64,000 nt of DNA from Alistipes sp. (lineage in GTDB: Bacteria > Bacteroidota > Bacteroidia > Bacteroidales > Rikenellaceae): the NCBI GenBank assembly GCA_017398045.1, contig JAFQHI010000018.1, positions 1 through 64,000 on the forward strand, in the 5' to 3' direction. The notes beneath the pieces are model-generated. The model did not search any database, was not told the DNA's origin, and saw only the letters and a list, made by a program, of their open reading frames with translations. Shown here piece after piece: positions 1 to 8,611 of the stretch (position 1 is the first letter of the stretch; the number at the start of each line of letters is the position of its first letter). A program made the translations under genes and the position numbers.

Positions 1-297
1 AGTACAAAATATATCTAAAATGTAGTTCAGATACTTATAAAAAACTATCGAAATAATTCCTCGACAGCCTGTTTTAGGTCTCCTTTTTGACTATTAAGTA
101 ATTTTACCCCCTCTCGCAGGTCTCTTTTTGACCATTAAGCCCAACTATATATACAATCCCTCCAAACCTCCCTTTGATAAGGGAGGCTTATTGGGTTCCC
201 CTTAAGGTACGTTAAGCACCCTTAAGCCACCTTAAGCAACTTTCTCTCTTAACGCTCATAACCTCTCTTTCCTCTTCGCTCTTCGCTCTTTCCTCTT
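1..297. other. Intergenic stretch with short direct repeat, hairpin and composite repeat
   Basis: No gene is supported here. An imperfect direct repeat (AGGTCTCCTTTTTGAC at about 76 and AGGTCTCTTTTTGAC at about 118) lies in AT-rich sequence. A perfect 8-bp hairpin (CCTCCCTT at 167-174 pairing with AAGGGAGG at 179-186) follows. From about 190 to the end there is one copy of the CTTAAG plus pyrimidine-tract composite repeat, which ends at the stop codon of the minus-strand gene beginning at 1284. Confidence 0.6.
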
Positions 298-298
298 T
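190..298 (-). repeat. Composite repeat copy 1 (purine tract + CTTAAG tract)
   Basis: Read on the minus strand, the repeat begins at the GT90 stop codon with a purine tract of GAGGAAAGAGC-like units. It continues through AAAGTTGCTTAAGG into CTTAAG motifs spaced about 11 bp apart. The same order and the same AAAGTT junction occur downstream of the gene ending at 30430, and related copies lie at 9030-9134 and 11104-11242. Function is unknown. Confidence 0.7.
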
Positions 299-1284
299 TA
301 CCTTTGTCCTGTACGCTCGAAGTAGCGGTGTAGCACCATAAGCGAAATAAGTTTCTCGCGTCGGCGGTCGAAGAACTGCTCCTGCCACTCGTGGGCGTGG
401 CGCACGATAGCCTCCGCCTCGTCGGGGTGGTCGATATAGTATTGGATGCGCTCCTCGAGGTCCGAATAGTCGGGCTTAATCTCGACATAGTGGTAGTTGG
501 GAACAAGGCGACCCTCCATGTACCAGGTTTCGTAGCGGGGGCGCGGCATCACGGCCAACGAATTGGAGGACATGACCCACTTGAGATTCGTGGCCACATC
601 ATTTCCCTCCAGGCACATGATAAATTTGTAGGTCAGGTGGTCAAACTCCGAAATGCGCTCACGAATCCACTCCTCCTTCACAACGGGTGCATGGTTACTC
701 ACCCCGATATCGCACAGCGGATGGCCGAAATAGCGTTCCACGAAGCGCAACCGATAGACATGATTTTTATGCAGGTGGTCGATATTGGCGCGGAAGATGG
801 CCCGATTCTCCTTCTTACGGAACGGAATATCATCCTTCAGGAACATGAAATGGCGGCGTTTGTCGAGGTTCAACACCACGGCATTGCCCCGCTCGCCCTC
901 CGCAGGGCGACTCTTCACCACCGATGGCAGTTCGGGGACCTCGGTCACATCGCCCGGCTCGATACGCCACAGCAGTGCATCATCGAAATAGCGCGTATAT
1001 TCATACGAATCGAAGAAATAGGCCGACTGAATTGACCCCACGCGATGCGTCGAGAGGGGTTTCAACCCCGCAGGCGGGGTTGGGAGCTGTTCGAGCCGGC
1101 AATAATAATCGACACGGTCGCGAATATAGTCCCAATCCGGGCGGTTCTGCGCCTCGCTGACGAGCTTTGCCAAGCGACGCTGCGTAAACCATCGCGGGGT
1201 ATAGTAACGCAAAAAACCACGCACAAAGTAGAGCAACTTCGGCGTTTTGCGGTAACGTATTCTATTCCAAAAGTTCGGTTTCAT
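298..1284 (-). CDS. GT90-family glycosyltransferase (CAP10/LpsA-like)
   Basis: This 328-residue protein resembles the CAP10 or LpsA-like glycosyltransferases of family GT90, which transfer sugars such as xylose or glucose to surface glycans. The diagnostic C-terminal half carries DIGVSNH at about 192-198, CLEGNDVATNLKW at about 224-236 and the PRPRYETWYMEG stretch at about 248-258, followed by a helical tail typical of the family. No signal peptide or membrane segment is visible, so it probably acts on the cytoplasmic face of the membrane. The acceptor could be LPS or another surface polysaccharide, but no glycan cluster surrounds it, so the substrate is open. It lies 33 bp downstream of the GH43 gene on the same strand and may be read with it. 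Confidence 0.8.
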   Translation of the reverse strand: MKPNFWNRIRYRKTPKLLYFVRGFLRYYTPRWFTQRRLAKLVSEAQNRPDWDYIRDRVDYYCRLEQLPTPPAGLKPLSTHRVGSIQSAYFFDSYEYTRYFDDALLWRIEPGDVTEVPELPSVVKSRPAEGERGNAVVLNLDKRRHFMFLKDDIPFRKKENRAIFRANIDHLHKNHVYRLRFVERYFGHPLCDIGVSNHAPVVKEEWIRERISEFDHLTYKFIMCLEGNDVATNLKWVMSSNSLAVMPRPRYETWYMEGRLVPNYHYVEIKPDYSDLEERIQYYIDHPDEAEAIVRHAHEWQEQFFDRRREKLISLMVLHRYFERTGQR

Positions 1285-1317
1285 AGCACCAAGATACGAA
1301 ATATTTTGCTTATCGCA

Positions 1318-2901
1318 CTATTTTTGACACGCAATCCGCAGAAAATCGAAGTCGGCATAGCCACCGCCCGCCACCACATTGGGCGAAAGCGAGAAGATGC
1401 CCACCTTTGCACCAATCCAGACACCGGGGGCTACGGCATAGCGGTCACCGATGGGGGTGAAGTTCTCCCCATCCCGACTGAAGGCATAACGGCACATCCC
1501 ATCGCCATCGAGATAGAGGCGCAACCAGATGCGCTGCTCCGCTACCGATTGCTCGGCCTCGACATGGGGACGATTGGGGAATTTATCCCCCTTACCGCTA
1601 TACACACGCACGCGATTACCCTCCGCACAACGCTCCAGGGCGATAAAGGTGTAGGGGTTGCCGTGCATCACCAGGCCGGCACGCTCCCCCACCGCCTCGA
1701 ACGCGGCCTCGAGGCAGGTCGTTATCATCGGCTCCTCCTCGGCCACCTTCTGCAACAAGAGATTCCCCGCATAGTGCAGGTTACCCTCCTCCGAGGGGCA
1801 AGGCTCGGCATAGAGTCTTAACCACCCCCGCCGCGCCTTGAGCGAGTACCAATCCCGCTGCTCGTGGGCGTGCCACTGCCACTGCAAGCCGAGTGTCTTC
1901 CGGTCAAACTCGTCCGAGGTCTGCGGAATCTCGATCGGCCACACACGCCCCACATCGGGTTTCCGACCACCCAACATGGGGGTTCCGATGCCGTCGCCGT
2001 CGGGGTCTTCGCCAATCACGATCCAATCCTCCTCGGTCCACCGCGCCGGTTGCAGGTGGCAGACACGGCCATAGATGCCGCGCGACTGAAAGTGAATGAA
2101 CCACCACTCGCCACGCTGCGTTTCGACCAGACCGCCCTGATGCGGGCCGTTGATGCCGTTATCGCCCGCCTGCATCACACGACGTGCCTCATAGGGACCA
2201 TAGATATCCTTCGCTCGTAACACCGTCTGCCACCCCGTCTCGACACCGCCTGCCGGTGCCAGGATGTAGTAGTAACCGTTGCGTTTGGTCATCTTCAGCC
2301 CCTCCAGGATGGGGTTCTCCTCCACGTTGTGATAGACCGTCACCCCGTTATCCAACAGCTGCAACCCATCCTCCGACATCCGATGCAGGATAGCCGGACC
2401 GCCACGGTGGATGCTGTGGACGAGGTAGGCGCGGCCATCCTCATCCCAGAAGGGGCAGGGGTCCTCCCACTTCACCACTTCGAGCAACTGATGCAACTCC
2501 CACTTTCCCAACGGATTTTTCGTTCGCGCCACAAACAGGCCATCGTTCGGGGTGCAGAAATAGACGTAGAACATCCCCTTGTGGTAGCGAATCGAAGGGG
2601 CCCACGAACCCTCACCGTGGGCGGGGCGGTCGTACTTATCGTACGGCAGGCGGTCGTAGATGTGGTTCACGATGCGCCAATTGACCAAATCCTTCGAGTG
2701 TAGGAGCGGAATACCCGGCAAGCAGGTAAAGCTCGACGCCACCATCCAATAATCCTCCCCCACGCGAATCACATCGGGGTCGGAGTAGTCGGCAAAAAGA
2801 ATCGGGTTGCGGTAGGTGCCGTCCCCCCGGTCGGGAATCCACTGCGCCGTGGCCGTAGCCGACACAAGGAGAAAAAAGAGGGCTAAAACGAGTCGTTTCA
2901 T
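1318..2901 (-). CDS. Secreted glycoside hydrolase family 43 (GH43_12-like)
   Basis: This 527-residue protein has a clear signal peptide (MKRLVLALFFLLVSATATA). For that reason I start it at 2901 rather than at the upstream in-frame ATG at 2955; a TATCTTTG promoter box lies just upstream. The five-bladed GH43 domain shows DYSDPD near the N terminus (catalytic base region), WEDPCPFWDEDG in the middle and the EENPILEG acid region. A C-terminal beta-sandwich from about residue 330 is typical of GH43 subfamily 12 and similar arabinofuranosidases or beta-xylosidases. It would release arabinose or xylose from plant arabinoxylan or arabinan in the periplasm or at the cell surface. The exact linkage cannot be read from sequence. 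No SusC/SusD pair is nearby. Confidence 0.85.
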   Translation of the reverse strand: MKRLVLALFFLLVSATATAQWIPDRGDGTYRNPILFADYSDPDVIRVGEDYWMVASSFTCLPGIPLLHSKDLVNWRIVNHIYDRLPYDKYDRPAHGEGSWAPSIRYHKGMFYVYFCTPNDGLFVARTKNPLGKWELHQLLEVVKWEDPCPFWDEDGRAYLVHSIHRGGPAILHRMSEDGLQLLDNGVTVYHNVEENPILEGLKMTKRNGYYYILAPAGGVETGWQTVLRAKDIYGPYEARRVMQAGDNGINGPHQGGLVETQRGEWWFIHFQSRGIYGRVCHLQPARWTEEDWIVIGEDPDGDGIGTPMLGGRKPDVGRVWPIEIPQTSDEFDRKTLGLQWQWHAHEQRDWYSLKARRGWLRLYAEPCPSEEGNLHYAGNLLLQKVAEEEPMITTCLEAAFEAVGERAGLVMHGNPYTFIALERCAEGNRVRVYSGKGDKFPNRPHVEAEQSVAEQRIWLRLYLDGDGMCRYAFSRDGENFTPIGDRYAVAPGVWIGAKVGIFSLSPNVVAGGGYADFDFLRIACQK

Positions 2902-2925
2902 CTTCGGAAATGGTTGGTCGTAAGA

Positions 2926-2933
2926 CAAAGATA
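2926..2933 (-). promoter_or_regulatory. Promoter -7 box of GH43 gene
   Basis: CAAAGATA on the plus strand reads TATCTTTG on the minus strand, matching the Bacteroidota TAnnTTTG box. It lies 24 bp upstream of the chosen GH43 start, which supports that start. A clear -33 TTTG is not obvious. Confidence 0.6.
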
Positions 2934-3057
2934 ACGAATTTTCCGCCCGTTTCATAGCAACAGCATAATTATTTACAATATGCCCATAAACACCATAAGC
3001 CGTAATATAAATTATCGAATATAATTATAATATATTGCTATAATATTATTATTGCAC

Positions 3058-3088
3058 TTTGTGGTTAATGGGAATTTGCTTATTTTTG
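3058..3088 (+). promoter_or_regulatory. Promoter of restriction-modification operon
   Basis: TTTG at 3058-3061 is followed after 19 bp by TATTTTTG at 3081-3088. This is a near-ideal Bacteroidota promoter (TTTG, 19-21 bp, TAnnTTTG). The methyltransferase ATG is at 3110, giving a leader of roughly 15 nt. No C-protein gene or C-box is apparent, so methyltransferase-first expression probably depends on gene order. Confidence 0.75.
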
Positions 3089-3109
3089 TATAAATTATAG
3101 AGGCTGCGT

Positions 3110-3889
3110 ATGATTACTGATTTTCGAGATAAAATCTTTTGTGGAGATTGCTTATCTATCATGAAACAATTACCGGACGAATGTTGCGACATTGTGGTAA
3201 CATCACCACCGTACAACCTAAAAAATAGCACCGGTAATGGCATGAAAGATGGGCGAGGCGGGAAATGGGAAGGAGCCGCTTTGTGCAATGGGTATGCTGA
3301 TTATGACGACAATATGCCCTATGATAAATATTGTCAATGGCAAAGAGAGTGCCTTACAGAAATGATGAGATTGATCAAATCTGATGGCGCCATCTTCTAC
3401 AACCACAAATGGAGAGTTCAAAACGGCCTCATACAAGATCGACATGAAATCGTCAAAGATTTCCCCGTAAGGCAAATTATAATTTGGAAAAGGAAAGGTG
3501 GTATCAACTTTAATAGTGGCTATTTCCTTCCGACATATGAGGTAATCTACTTGATTGCCAAAAAGAATTTCAAATTAGCACCCAAAGCAAATAGCGTTGG
3601 CGATGTGTGGGAATTTATGCAAGAGACTAATAATGTCCATCCCGCGCCATTCCCTGTGGCTTTGATAGATCGCATCATTAGTAGCACCAATGCGGAAATA
3701 GTTCTTGATCCCTTTATGGGGTCAGGTACAACCGCTGTATCAGCATTGCGCAATAACCGGCACTACATCGGTATTGAATTGTCTCAAACATATTGCAATG
3801 CGGCTGAGGATCGCATCAAAGCAACCAAAGGAGAGCATATTATTCCAATCAAAGAGGACACACCCTCTCTATTTACCTTTAACGAATAG
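3110..3889 (+). CDS. Type II DNA methyltransferase (beta class, SPPY motif)
   Basis: This 259-residue protein is the modification half of a restriction-modification pair. Motif IV (TSPPYN, residues 31-36) precedes the AdoMet-binding motif (DPFMGSGTT, 200-208), the beta-class order. An SPPY catalytic motif is more usual for N4-cytosine than for N6-adenine methylation, and N4-cytosine would fit an MvaI/BcnI partner that cuts CCWGG- or CCSGG-type sites. The base modified remains an inference. The endonuclease ATG follows after 4 bp, so the two are almost certainly co-transcribed. The gene is markedly more AT-rich than the flanking GH43 and plsX genes, which suggests acquisition by transfer. Length is normal and no frameshift is visible. 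Confidence 0.88.
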   Translation: MITDFRDKIFCGDCLSIMKQLPDECCDIVVTSPPYNLKNSTGNGMKDGRGGKWEGAALCNGYADYDDNMPYDKYCQWQRECLTEMMRLIKSDGAIFYNHKWRVQNGLIQDRHEIVKDFPVRQIIIWKRKGGINFNSGYFLPTYEVIYLIAKKNFKLAPKANSVGDVWEFMQETNNVHPAPFPVALIDRIISSTNAEIVLDPFMGSGTTAVSALRNNRHYIGIELSQTYCNAAEDRIKATKGEHIIPIKEDTPSLFTFNE

Positions 3890-3893
3890 GATT

Positions 3894-4691
3894 ATGGCCA
3901 CTAACTTAAATTTAATCACAAAAGAGGAGTTGATCGCAAAATTCAAAGAGATTGCATCTCGCGGTTGGATTGAGAACTATCGAAAAGGTAATGACGGCGC
4001 GGTTGGCAACATTTTAGAGGATTTGTTGGGCATTCCCGAGAATAACCTACCTATTCCGAACGCTGCCGAGTGGGAGTTGAAATCTCAACGAGCTAACACC
4101 ACCTCATTAACTACATTATGCCATGTAGAACCCTCACCCCGCGCTCTTTCCTTGGTACCAAATGAGCTTTTGCCTAAATATGGGTGGCCACACAAGCAAG
4201 CAGGGTTAAAATATCCCATCGAGGAGAAATCATTTAGAAGCACAACAAATGCCGTTACTTATACAGATCGCGGCTTCAAACTTAATGTTAATCGAGAAGA
4301 GCAACGCGTTGAGTTTCTCTTTGACAGCTCAAAATGCAGCGCAAAGCATCAAGATTGGTTAGATAGCGTTGAACAACGAGCTGGTCTTGGGGCATTTGAA
4401 GTTACCCCATATTGGGGATTCAATGATCTATACACCAAAGCCGGCACCAAGCTACTCAATTGCTTCTATGTTTTAGCAGATGTCAAGCGTGAAGGAGGAA
4501 AAGAGTATTTTCACTACAACAAAGTCCTCATGTTGAAGCGCGTCAACATGGATAAGTTTATTGATGCGATTGAAGAAGGATGTTTGTATGTGGACTTTGA
4601 TGCTCGAACAGGCCACAACCACGGTACTAAATTTAGAATAGCCTTTAAGGATATACCTAAAGTATATGAAGAGGTTATTGAAATTTTGTGA
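3894..4691 (+). CDS. MvaI/BcnI-family type II restriction endonuclease
   Basis: The 265-residue product matches the MvaI/BcnI restriction endonuclease family. The signature is the N-terminal stretch with GNILEDLLGIPENN and AAEWELKSQR (about 40-65), where the acidic and ELK residues form the metal-binding nuclease centre. Family members act as monomers on CC(W/S)GG-like sites, but the site here is not determinable. I start at the ATG at 3894, four bases after the methyltransferase stop, rather than at the ATG at 3705, which would overlap the methyltransferase by 185 bp. The protein appears complete, so the pair is probably active. Confidence 0.88.
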   Translation: MATNLNLITKEELIAKFKEIASRGWIENYRKGNDGAVGNILEDLLGIPENNLPIPNAAEWELKSQRANTTSLTTLCHVEPSPRALSLVPNELLPKYGWPHKQAGLKYPIEEKSFRSTTNAVTYTDRGFKLNVNREEQRVEFLFDSSKCSAKHQDWLDSVEQRAGLGAFEVTPYWGFNDLYTKAGTKLLNCFYVLADVKREGGKEYFHYNKVLMLKRVNMDKFIDAIEEGCLYVDFDARTGHNHGTKFRIAFKDIPKVYEEVIEIL

Positions 4692-4730
4692 TTCCTCTCA
4701 AGTTCCGACAATTGAACACATGACCACAAA

Positions 4731-4764
4731 ACAATCGGCCTTCTATCAAAGGGGGCCGATTCAC
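4731..4764 (+). terminator. Terminator after restriction-modification operon
   Basis: AATCGGCC at 4733-4740 pairs with GGCCGATT at 4754-4761 and is followed by a short T-rich run. The same 8-bp stem recurs in the terminator after the KAP gene at 6281-6316. Confidence 0.6.
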
Positions 4765-4808
4765 TTTATAATTCAGGCCATATCTGTTATTAGATACCAA
4801 GAAATGAT

Positions 4809-4816
4809 TAACTTTG
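4809..4816 (+). promoter_or_regulatory. Promoter -7 box of KAP NTPase gene
   Basis: TAACTTTG matches the TAnnTTTG box and lies 22 bp upstream of the KAP ATG at 4839. It indicates separate transcription from the restriction-modification pair, consistent with the terminator between them. Confidence 0.55.
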
Positions 4817-4838
4817 AATACTCAAAACTTTTTCTGCG

Positions 4839-6248
4839 ATGAAATACAAACATTATGACATTCTAATCCCGAAAGAAGATCCATTTGCAAACTGCAAATT
4901 AGATCGCAGACAATATGCCAATGTGCTAACTCAAATCGTAAGTAACTATGCGGACGGTTTTGTTATGTCCGTAAATGGAGCTTGGGGCACGGGGAAATCC
5001 ACATTTATGAAGATGTGGGAGGCAACTCTTAAATTAGAAGGATTCAAATCAGTCTATTTTAATGCTTGGGAGAATGATTTTACATCAGATCCGCTTGTGG
5101 CTCTGCTTGGTGAGATTCAAGGTGCTATTACAAGCGAAGAGGAGTCTGCTTTTAATAAAGTATTAGAAATCGGAGGTCGTATTGCACATAATGCAATCCC
5201 AACATTGGTAAAAGTTGCCACGAAGAAGTTTTTGGGAGAGGATGCTGCCAATATAGCCGAAGCGCTTACGAAAGAAGCAGGAAATGCCTTTAAGGAAGAA
5301 GTTTTAGAATATCAGAATAAGAAAGAGCAGTTTGTCGCTTTTAGAGACGAACTCTCAAAGTTTATAGAATCAGAAGTAGAGCAGAAGCCTTTGATATTTA
5401 TTGTTGATGAGTTGGATAGATGCAGACCTGACTATGCGGTAGAGGTCCTTGAACATATCAAACATTTCTTCTCGTTAAAAGGTATTGTCTTTGTTTTAGC
5501 TATTGATAAAGAGCAACTATGTAATGCCATTCGCGGCCATTATGGTAGTGACCGAATCAATGCGGAAGAGTATCTGCGTAGATTTATTGATGTTGAGTAC
5601 ATTCTGCCAGAGCCCAATATGGAAACATATTGCAATTACCTATATGAGTATTTTCAATTTAACGATTTCTTTCAACAGCCAGCGCGGAATCAACATCAAA
5701 TATTTAGAACTGATGGTGATGCTTTTTTGCAAGGAATCGTACAATTAGCGCGTGAATACCATTTATCTCTACGCCAGATAGAAAAATTATGCGCACACAC
5801 AAGGTTGGTTTTACGCTCATTAAAGAGTCATTATTTATTCCCCAACATGACTCTTATGCTGATATTCTTGCGAGAATATAATCATACGGCTTATCTCAAA
5901 ATTGCAGATTACGAATTTAGCTATCAGGAATTGGTTGATTTTGTTCCGAAAATTTTTCCAACAAAACTATTTAAGCAAGAAAATGAGTACGCATCCAGTG
6001 CTATGGCTCGTGGTCTAGCTCAACTGCTGTACTGTTATTCTCAAGGTGTCATTTCCACAGGACATCCCAAACCTTTATTCAAACCGACTCAATCGAGTGA
6101 AAAAGCAACGCTAACAGTTTCTATTTCATATGCTAATGTTGAATATATTACCAATGCTATTGAATGGTATAAGCGCAGTTATTATTCATTCTCAAACTGG
6201 GGATATCTTATTAAATCAATAAATTTATTTAGTCAGCTTATTGATTAG
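4839..6248 (+). CDS. KAP-family P-loop NTPase
   Basis: This 469-residue protein is a KAP-type STAND/AAA-like NTPase. The Walker A motif is GAWGTGKST (residues 47-55) and the Walker B region is IFIVDELDRCRP (186-197), the DxLDRC pattern typical of KAP proteins. Between them is an alpha-helical insertion (about 95-180) rich in Ala, Glu and Lys. KAP proteins often carry membrane helices in this insertion, but none is evident here, so a soluble protein is likely. Bacterial KAP NTPases are frequent in defence and mobile regions, and this one directly follows a restriction-modification pair in AT-rich DNA. A role in phage defence is therefore plausible, but nothing in the sequence shows the effector. 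No partner gene is visible. Confidence 0.82.
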   Translation: MKYKHYDILIPKEDPFANCKLDRRQYANVLTQIVSNYADGFVMSVNGAWGTGKSTFMKMWEATLKLEGFKSVYFNAWENDFTSDPLVALLGEIQGAITSEEESAFNKVLEIGGRIAHNAIPTLVKVATKKFLGEDAANIAEALTKEAGNAFKEEVLEYQNKKEQFVAFRDELSKFIESEVEQKPLIFIVDELDRCRPDYAVEVLEHIKHFFSLKGIVFVLAIDKEQLCNAIRGHYGSDRINAEEYLRRFIDVEYILPEPNMETYCNYLYEYFQFNDFFQQPARNQHQIFRTDGDAFLQGIVQLAREYHLSLRQIEKLCAHTRLVLRSLKSHYLFPNMTLMLIFLREYNHTAYLKIADYEFSYQELVDFVPKIFPTKLFKQENEYASSAMARGLAQLLYCYSQGVISTGHPKPLFKPTQSSEKATLTVSISYANVEYITNAIEWYKRSYYSFSNWGYLIKSINLFSQLID

Positions 6249-6278
6249 AGTAGTTAATCACATTATCCATGCAAGAAA

Positions 6279-6325
6279 AAAATCGGCCAGCCCAACAATT
6301 ATTGAGGCGGCCGATTTTGTGTTTG
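6279..6325. terminator. Bidirectional terminator between KAP gene and plsX
   Basis: AATCGGCC at 6281-6288 pairs with GGCCGATT at 6309-6316. T runs follow on both strands (TTTTGTGTTT on plus; a seven-T run on minus), so it can serve the plus-strand KAP gene and the convergent minus-strand plsX. Confidence 0.7.
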
Positions 6326-6342
6326 CAACAAGACGCTTTCTT

Positions 6343-7371
6343 CTATTTCTCGGCCAGCGCAGCGCGCAACTTTTCGGGGAACTTACCCTTAATCTCGCGC
6401 TCCATCGAGAGAATCATCGACGAGATGGCGCGTGCCGACGAACCGCCGTGGCCAATCATTACGGGGGCGTTGATACCAATCACGGGCGTTCCGCCAATCG
6501 ACTCGTAGTTCATCTGCTCCCAGAAATCCTGCTGGTAGTAGAGCTTCGGAACGATGCGACCCAAGACGGGACGCAGGAAGTTCATCACGCGGGGCTTGCC
6601 ACCGCTAAGTTTGAAGTTGATGCGATAGAGTGCCTCGGCCATCTTCAGCACCGTGTTACCCACAAAGCCGTCAGCCACCACCACATCGGGGTCGGGACCG
6701 CCATAGGTACCCGTGAAGATGTACGATGACTCGACATTACCCACGAAGTTGATGCGCTTGTCGGCCTTCAGCAGGTCAAACGTCGCCTTGGCCTGGGCGT
6801 TACCCTTGCCCTCCTCCTCACCGATGTTGAGCAGCGCGACACGCGGGTTCTCGATACCCATCACCGACTGCGCATAAATCGAGCCGAGCAGGGCATATTG
6901 CGCCAAAACCTCGGGCTTGGCATCCACATTCAGACCCACATCCAGAATCAGACCGCGACGGTTGATGAGCTTCGGGATGAGCGACGAAATCACGGGGCGA
7001 ATCACACCCTCCACGGGTTTGATGACCATCGTCGAGCCGACCAACATAGCACCGGTCGAACCCGCACTGGCAAAGCCGTCAATCTTACCCTCGGAGAGGT
7101 AGTTGAAGCCCACCGTAATGCTCGAATCGGCCTTCGAAACGAAAGCCTTGGCGGGATGGTCGCCCATCTCAATCACCTCGGTCGTGGGTACGATATCGAA
7201 CTTCTCGGCCGGACAATTGTGTTTTTTCAGCAACTCAAGGATGCGCTTTTCATCACCAAAGAGGACCACGCGGCTCTCCTTATCGATTCTATCGAGTGCC
7301 ATTACGGCACCTTCGACCGCCACCTCGGGGGCAAAATCGCCACCCATCGCGTCAATACCGATTTTTATCAT
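6343..7371 (-). CDS. plsX: Phosphate acyltransferase PlsX
   Basis: PlsX makes acyl-phosphate from acyl-ACP for phospholipid synthesis at the inner membrane. The 342-residue product begins MIKIGIDAMGGDFAP, the family's hallmark N terminus, so I use the start at 7371 rather than the upstream ATG at 7458. Other conserved pieces include GFASAGSTGAML, LDVGLNVDAKPE and the C-terminal GHGGSS. It lies downstream of rpmF and the YceD gene on the same strand, the arrangement seen across many bacteria. A 254-bp gap containing palindrome copy A separates it from rpmF, so plsX may have partly separate expression. Confidence 0.95.
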   Translation of the reverse strand: MIKIGIDAMGGDFAPEVAVEGAVMALDRIDKESRVVLFGDEKRILELLKKHNCPAEKFDIVPTTEVIEMGDHPAKAFVSKADSSITVGFNYLSEGKIDGFASAGSTGAMLVGSTMVIKPVEGVIRPVISSLIPKLINRRGLILDVGLNVDAKPEVLAQYALLGSIYAQSVMGIENPRVALLNIGEEEGKGNAQAKATFDLLKADKRINFVGNVESSYIFTGTYGGPDPDVVVADGFVGNTVLKMAEALYRINFKLSGGKPRVMNFLRPVLGRIVPKLYYQQDFWEQMNYESIGGTPVIGINAPVMIGHGGSSARAISSMILSMEREIKGKFPEKLRAALAEK

Positions 7372-7495
7372 AGTGTTTGCGTGTTCGTTTTCAAAAAAAG
7401 AAAAAAGAGCCGCCGTGCTTGTCGTGGCACTGACAGCTCTTTGTTTTGTGAGGAGCAATCTCCCCTTAATCGAGAAATTTACCCGAAAAAGTGTT

Positions 7496-7618
7496 GCGAA
7501 GGAGGATGATGTGACGATTTTTAGGCTTGCGCTGCTTCGTTATGCGGAGCATACTATCGTATGTGAGCAATAACGAAGTTGCGCGTAACACCAAAATCGG
7601 CCATCAGGCTTCTTCGCC
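7496..7618. repeat. 3'-end palindrome family, copy A
   Basis: This nested inverted repeat lies between plsX and rpmF, eight bases from the rpmF stop. The outer arms GATGTGACGATTTT (7508-7521) and AAAATCGGCCATC (7593-7605) pair. The inner CTTCGTTAT pairs with ATAACGAAG around the conserved core GAGCATAC-N4-GTATGTGA. Five relatives occur at 11466, 17585, 30584, 46832 and 55761. It would form a long hairpin in the rpmF 3' untranslated region. Confidence 0.75.
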
Positions 7619-7625
7619 GAGAAAT

Positions 7626-7808
7626 TTACTCGGCCTTCTTCTCAATAGCCAGCTTACCACGGTAGAAGCCACACTCGGGGCAAACACGGTGGTAGAGGAC
7701 TGCGCTGCCGCAGTTCGAGCAGGTTACAACCGTCGGAACGACAGCCTTGTAGTTCGTTCTTCTCTTGTCTCGGCGGGTCGACGAGACTTTGTGTTTAGGA
7801 TGTGCCAT
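7626..7808 (-). CDS. rpmF: 50S ribosomal protein L32
   Basis: The 60-residue protein opens with MAHPKHKVSSTRRDKRR, diagnostic of L32. It keeps the four zinc-ligand cysteines (CSNC and CPEC), so it is the zinc-binding C+ form. It is part of the large ribosomal subunit. It follows the YceD gene on the same strand, the usual pairing, and its stop codon is next to palindrome copy A. Confidence 0.97.
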   Translation of the reverse strand: MAHPKHKVSSTRRDKRRTNYKAVVPTVVTCSNCGSAVLYHRVCPECGFYRGKLAIEKKAE

Positions 7809-7913
7809 TTTACAATGTTACTTTTATTAGTTTAACGTATTTTGTTCTATCACTTTTCGGGTTGGAGATACCCTGCTAATCTTTCTTCTTTTTTTCAGTT
7901 GCCAATCGCTCCC

Positions 7914-8471
7914 TTACTGCTCGTTCTCTTCCATTTTCGCCTTCAGGGCTGCGAGTTTCTCCCACTCGCCCGACTGCTCCTCGCTCTGCGTGGCACGCTG
8001 CTCGATGGCCTGAAGCTCCTCCTCGGTACCAATCGTCAGACGAGCCATCATCGCGGGGTCACACTCCCCTTCGGCGTGTACTCGCTGGTAGGGCAGCGAG
8101 AGGATGATGCTCTCGTAGATGTAGTGCGCGAGGTTCACCTCCGACTCACCCGGGAAGAGCCACATCACTTCGCCATCGTACTCCAGCTCCTCCTCCGAGA
8201 ATTTCACCACCAGGCGACCCTCGTAGTCCACCGCGATGGTGCAATCCTCCAGGCAACGGTCACAGGGAACAACTACATCGGCCTCAATTTCGACATCGCA
8301 GACGAGCTGCGTTTCGCTCTTGTCGAGACGCACGCGAGCCACACCGCTGCCCCCCTTTACTTCGGGGTTTTCGAAGGCCTCGAAAAGGGCATCCGAAATG
8401 GCGAACTCAAACGCATGGTCACCGCTCTTCAGGCCTCGAAAGGCAATTTTGTAGTCGTTCAACTGCTCCAT
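7914..8471 (-). CDS. YceD/DUF177-family protein
   Basis: This 185-residue DUF177 (YceD-like) protein has conserved Cys-containing VPCDRCLEDC at about 88-97 and an acidic C-terminal third. The family is linked to 23S rRNA accumulation and is encoded directly before rpmF in most bacteria, as here with a 105-bp gap. The biochemical role is not firmly known. Its start at 8471 is the only reasonable ATG. Confidence 0.9.
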   Translation of the reverse strand: MEQLNDYKIAFRGLKSGDHAFEFAISDALFEAFENPEVKGGSGVARVRLDKSETQLVCDVEIEADVVVPCDRCLEDCTIAVDYEGRLVVKFSEEELEYDGEVMWLFPGESEVNLAHYIYESIILSLPYQRVHAEGECDPAMMARLTIGTEEELQAIEQRATQSEEQSGEWEKLAALKAKMEENEQ

Positions 8472-8582
8472 ATCAAGCGTAAGTACGCATAATTAGTCCG
8501 CAAATTTACGAAAAAAACGAATAATTGCAAACTTTTACTCGGAGTTTTCACCGCAAGCGGGGTGATAACAAGGATTTTGTAT

Positions 8583-8590
8583 TAACTTTG
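8583..8590 (+). promoter_or_regulatory. Promoter -7 box of small hypothetical gene
   Basis: TAACTTTG matches TAnnTTTG and lies 21 bp before the ATG at 8612, supporting that start over the upstream ATG at 8525. Confidence 0.6.
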
Positions 8591-8611
8591 CCCAAGAAAC
8601 GGAGTGGAACA

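Noticed and set aside
3705..3893. N-terminal extension of the restriction endonuclease from the ATG at 3705
   Set aside because: It would overlap the methyltransferase by 185 bp and the extension shows no family similarity; the ATG at 3894 gives the expected length.
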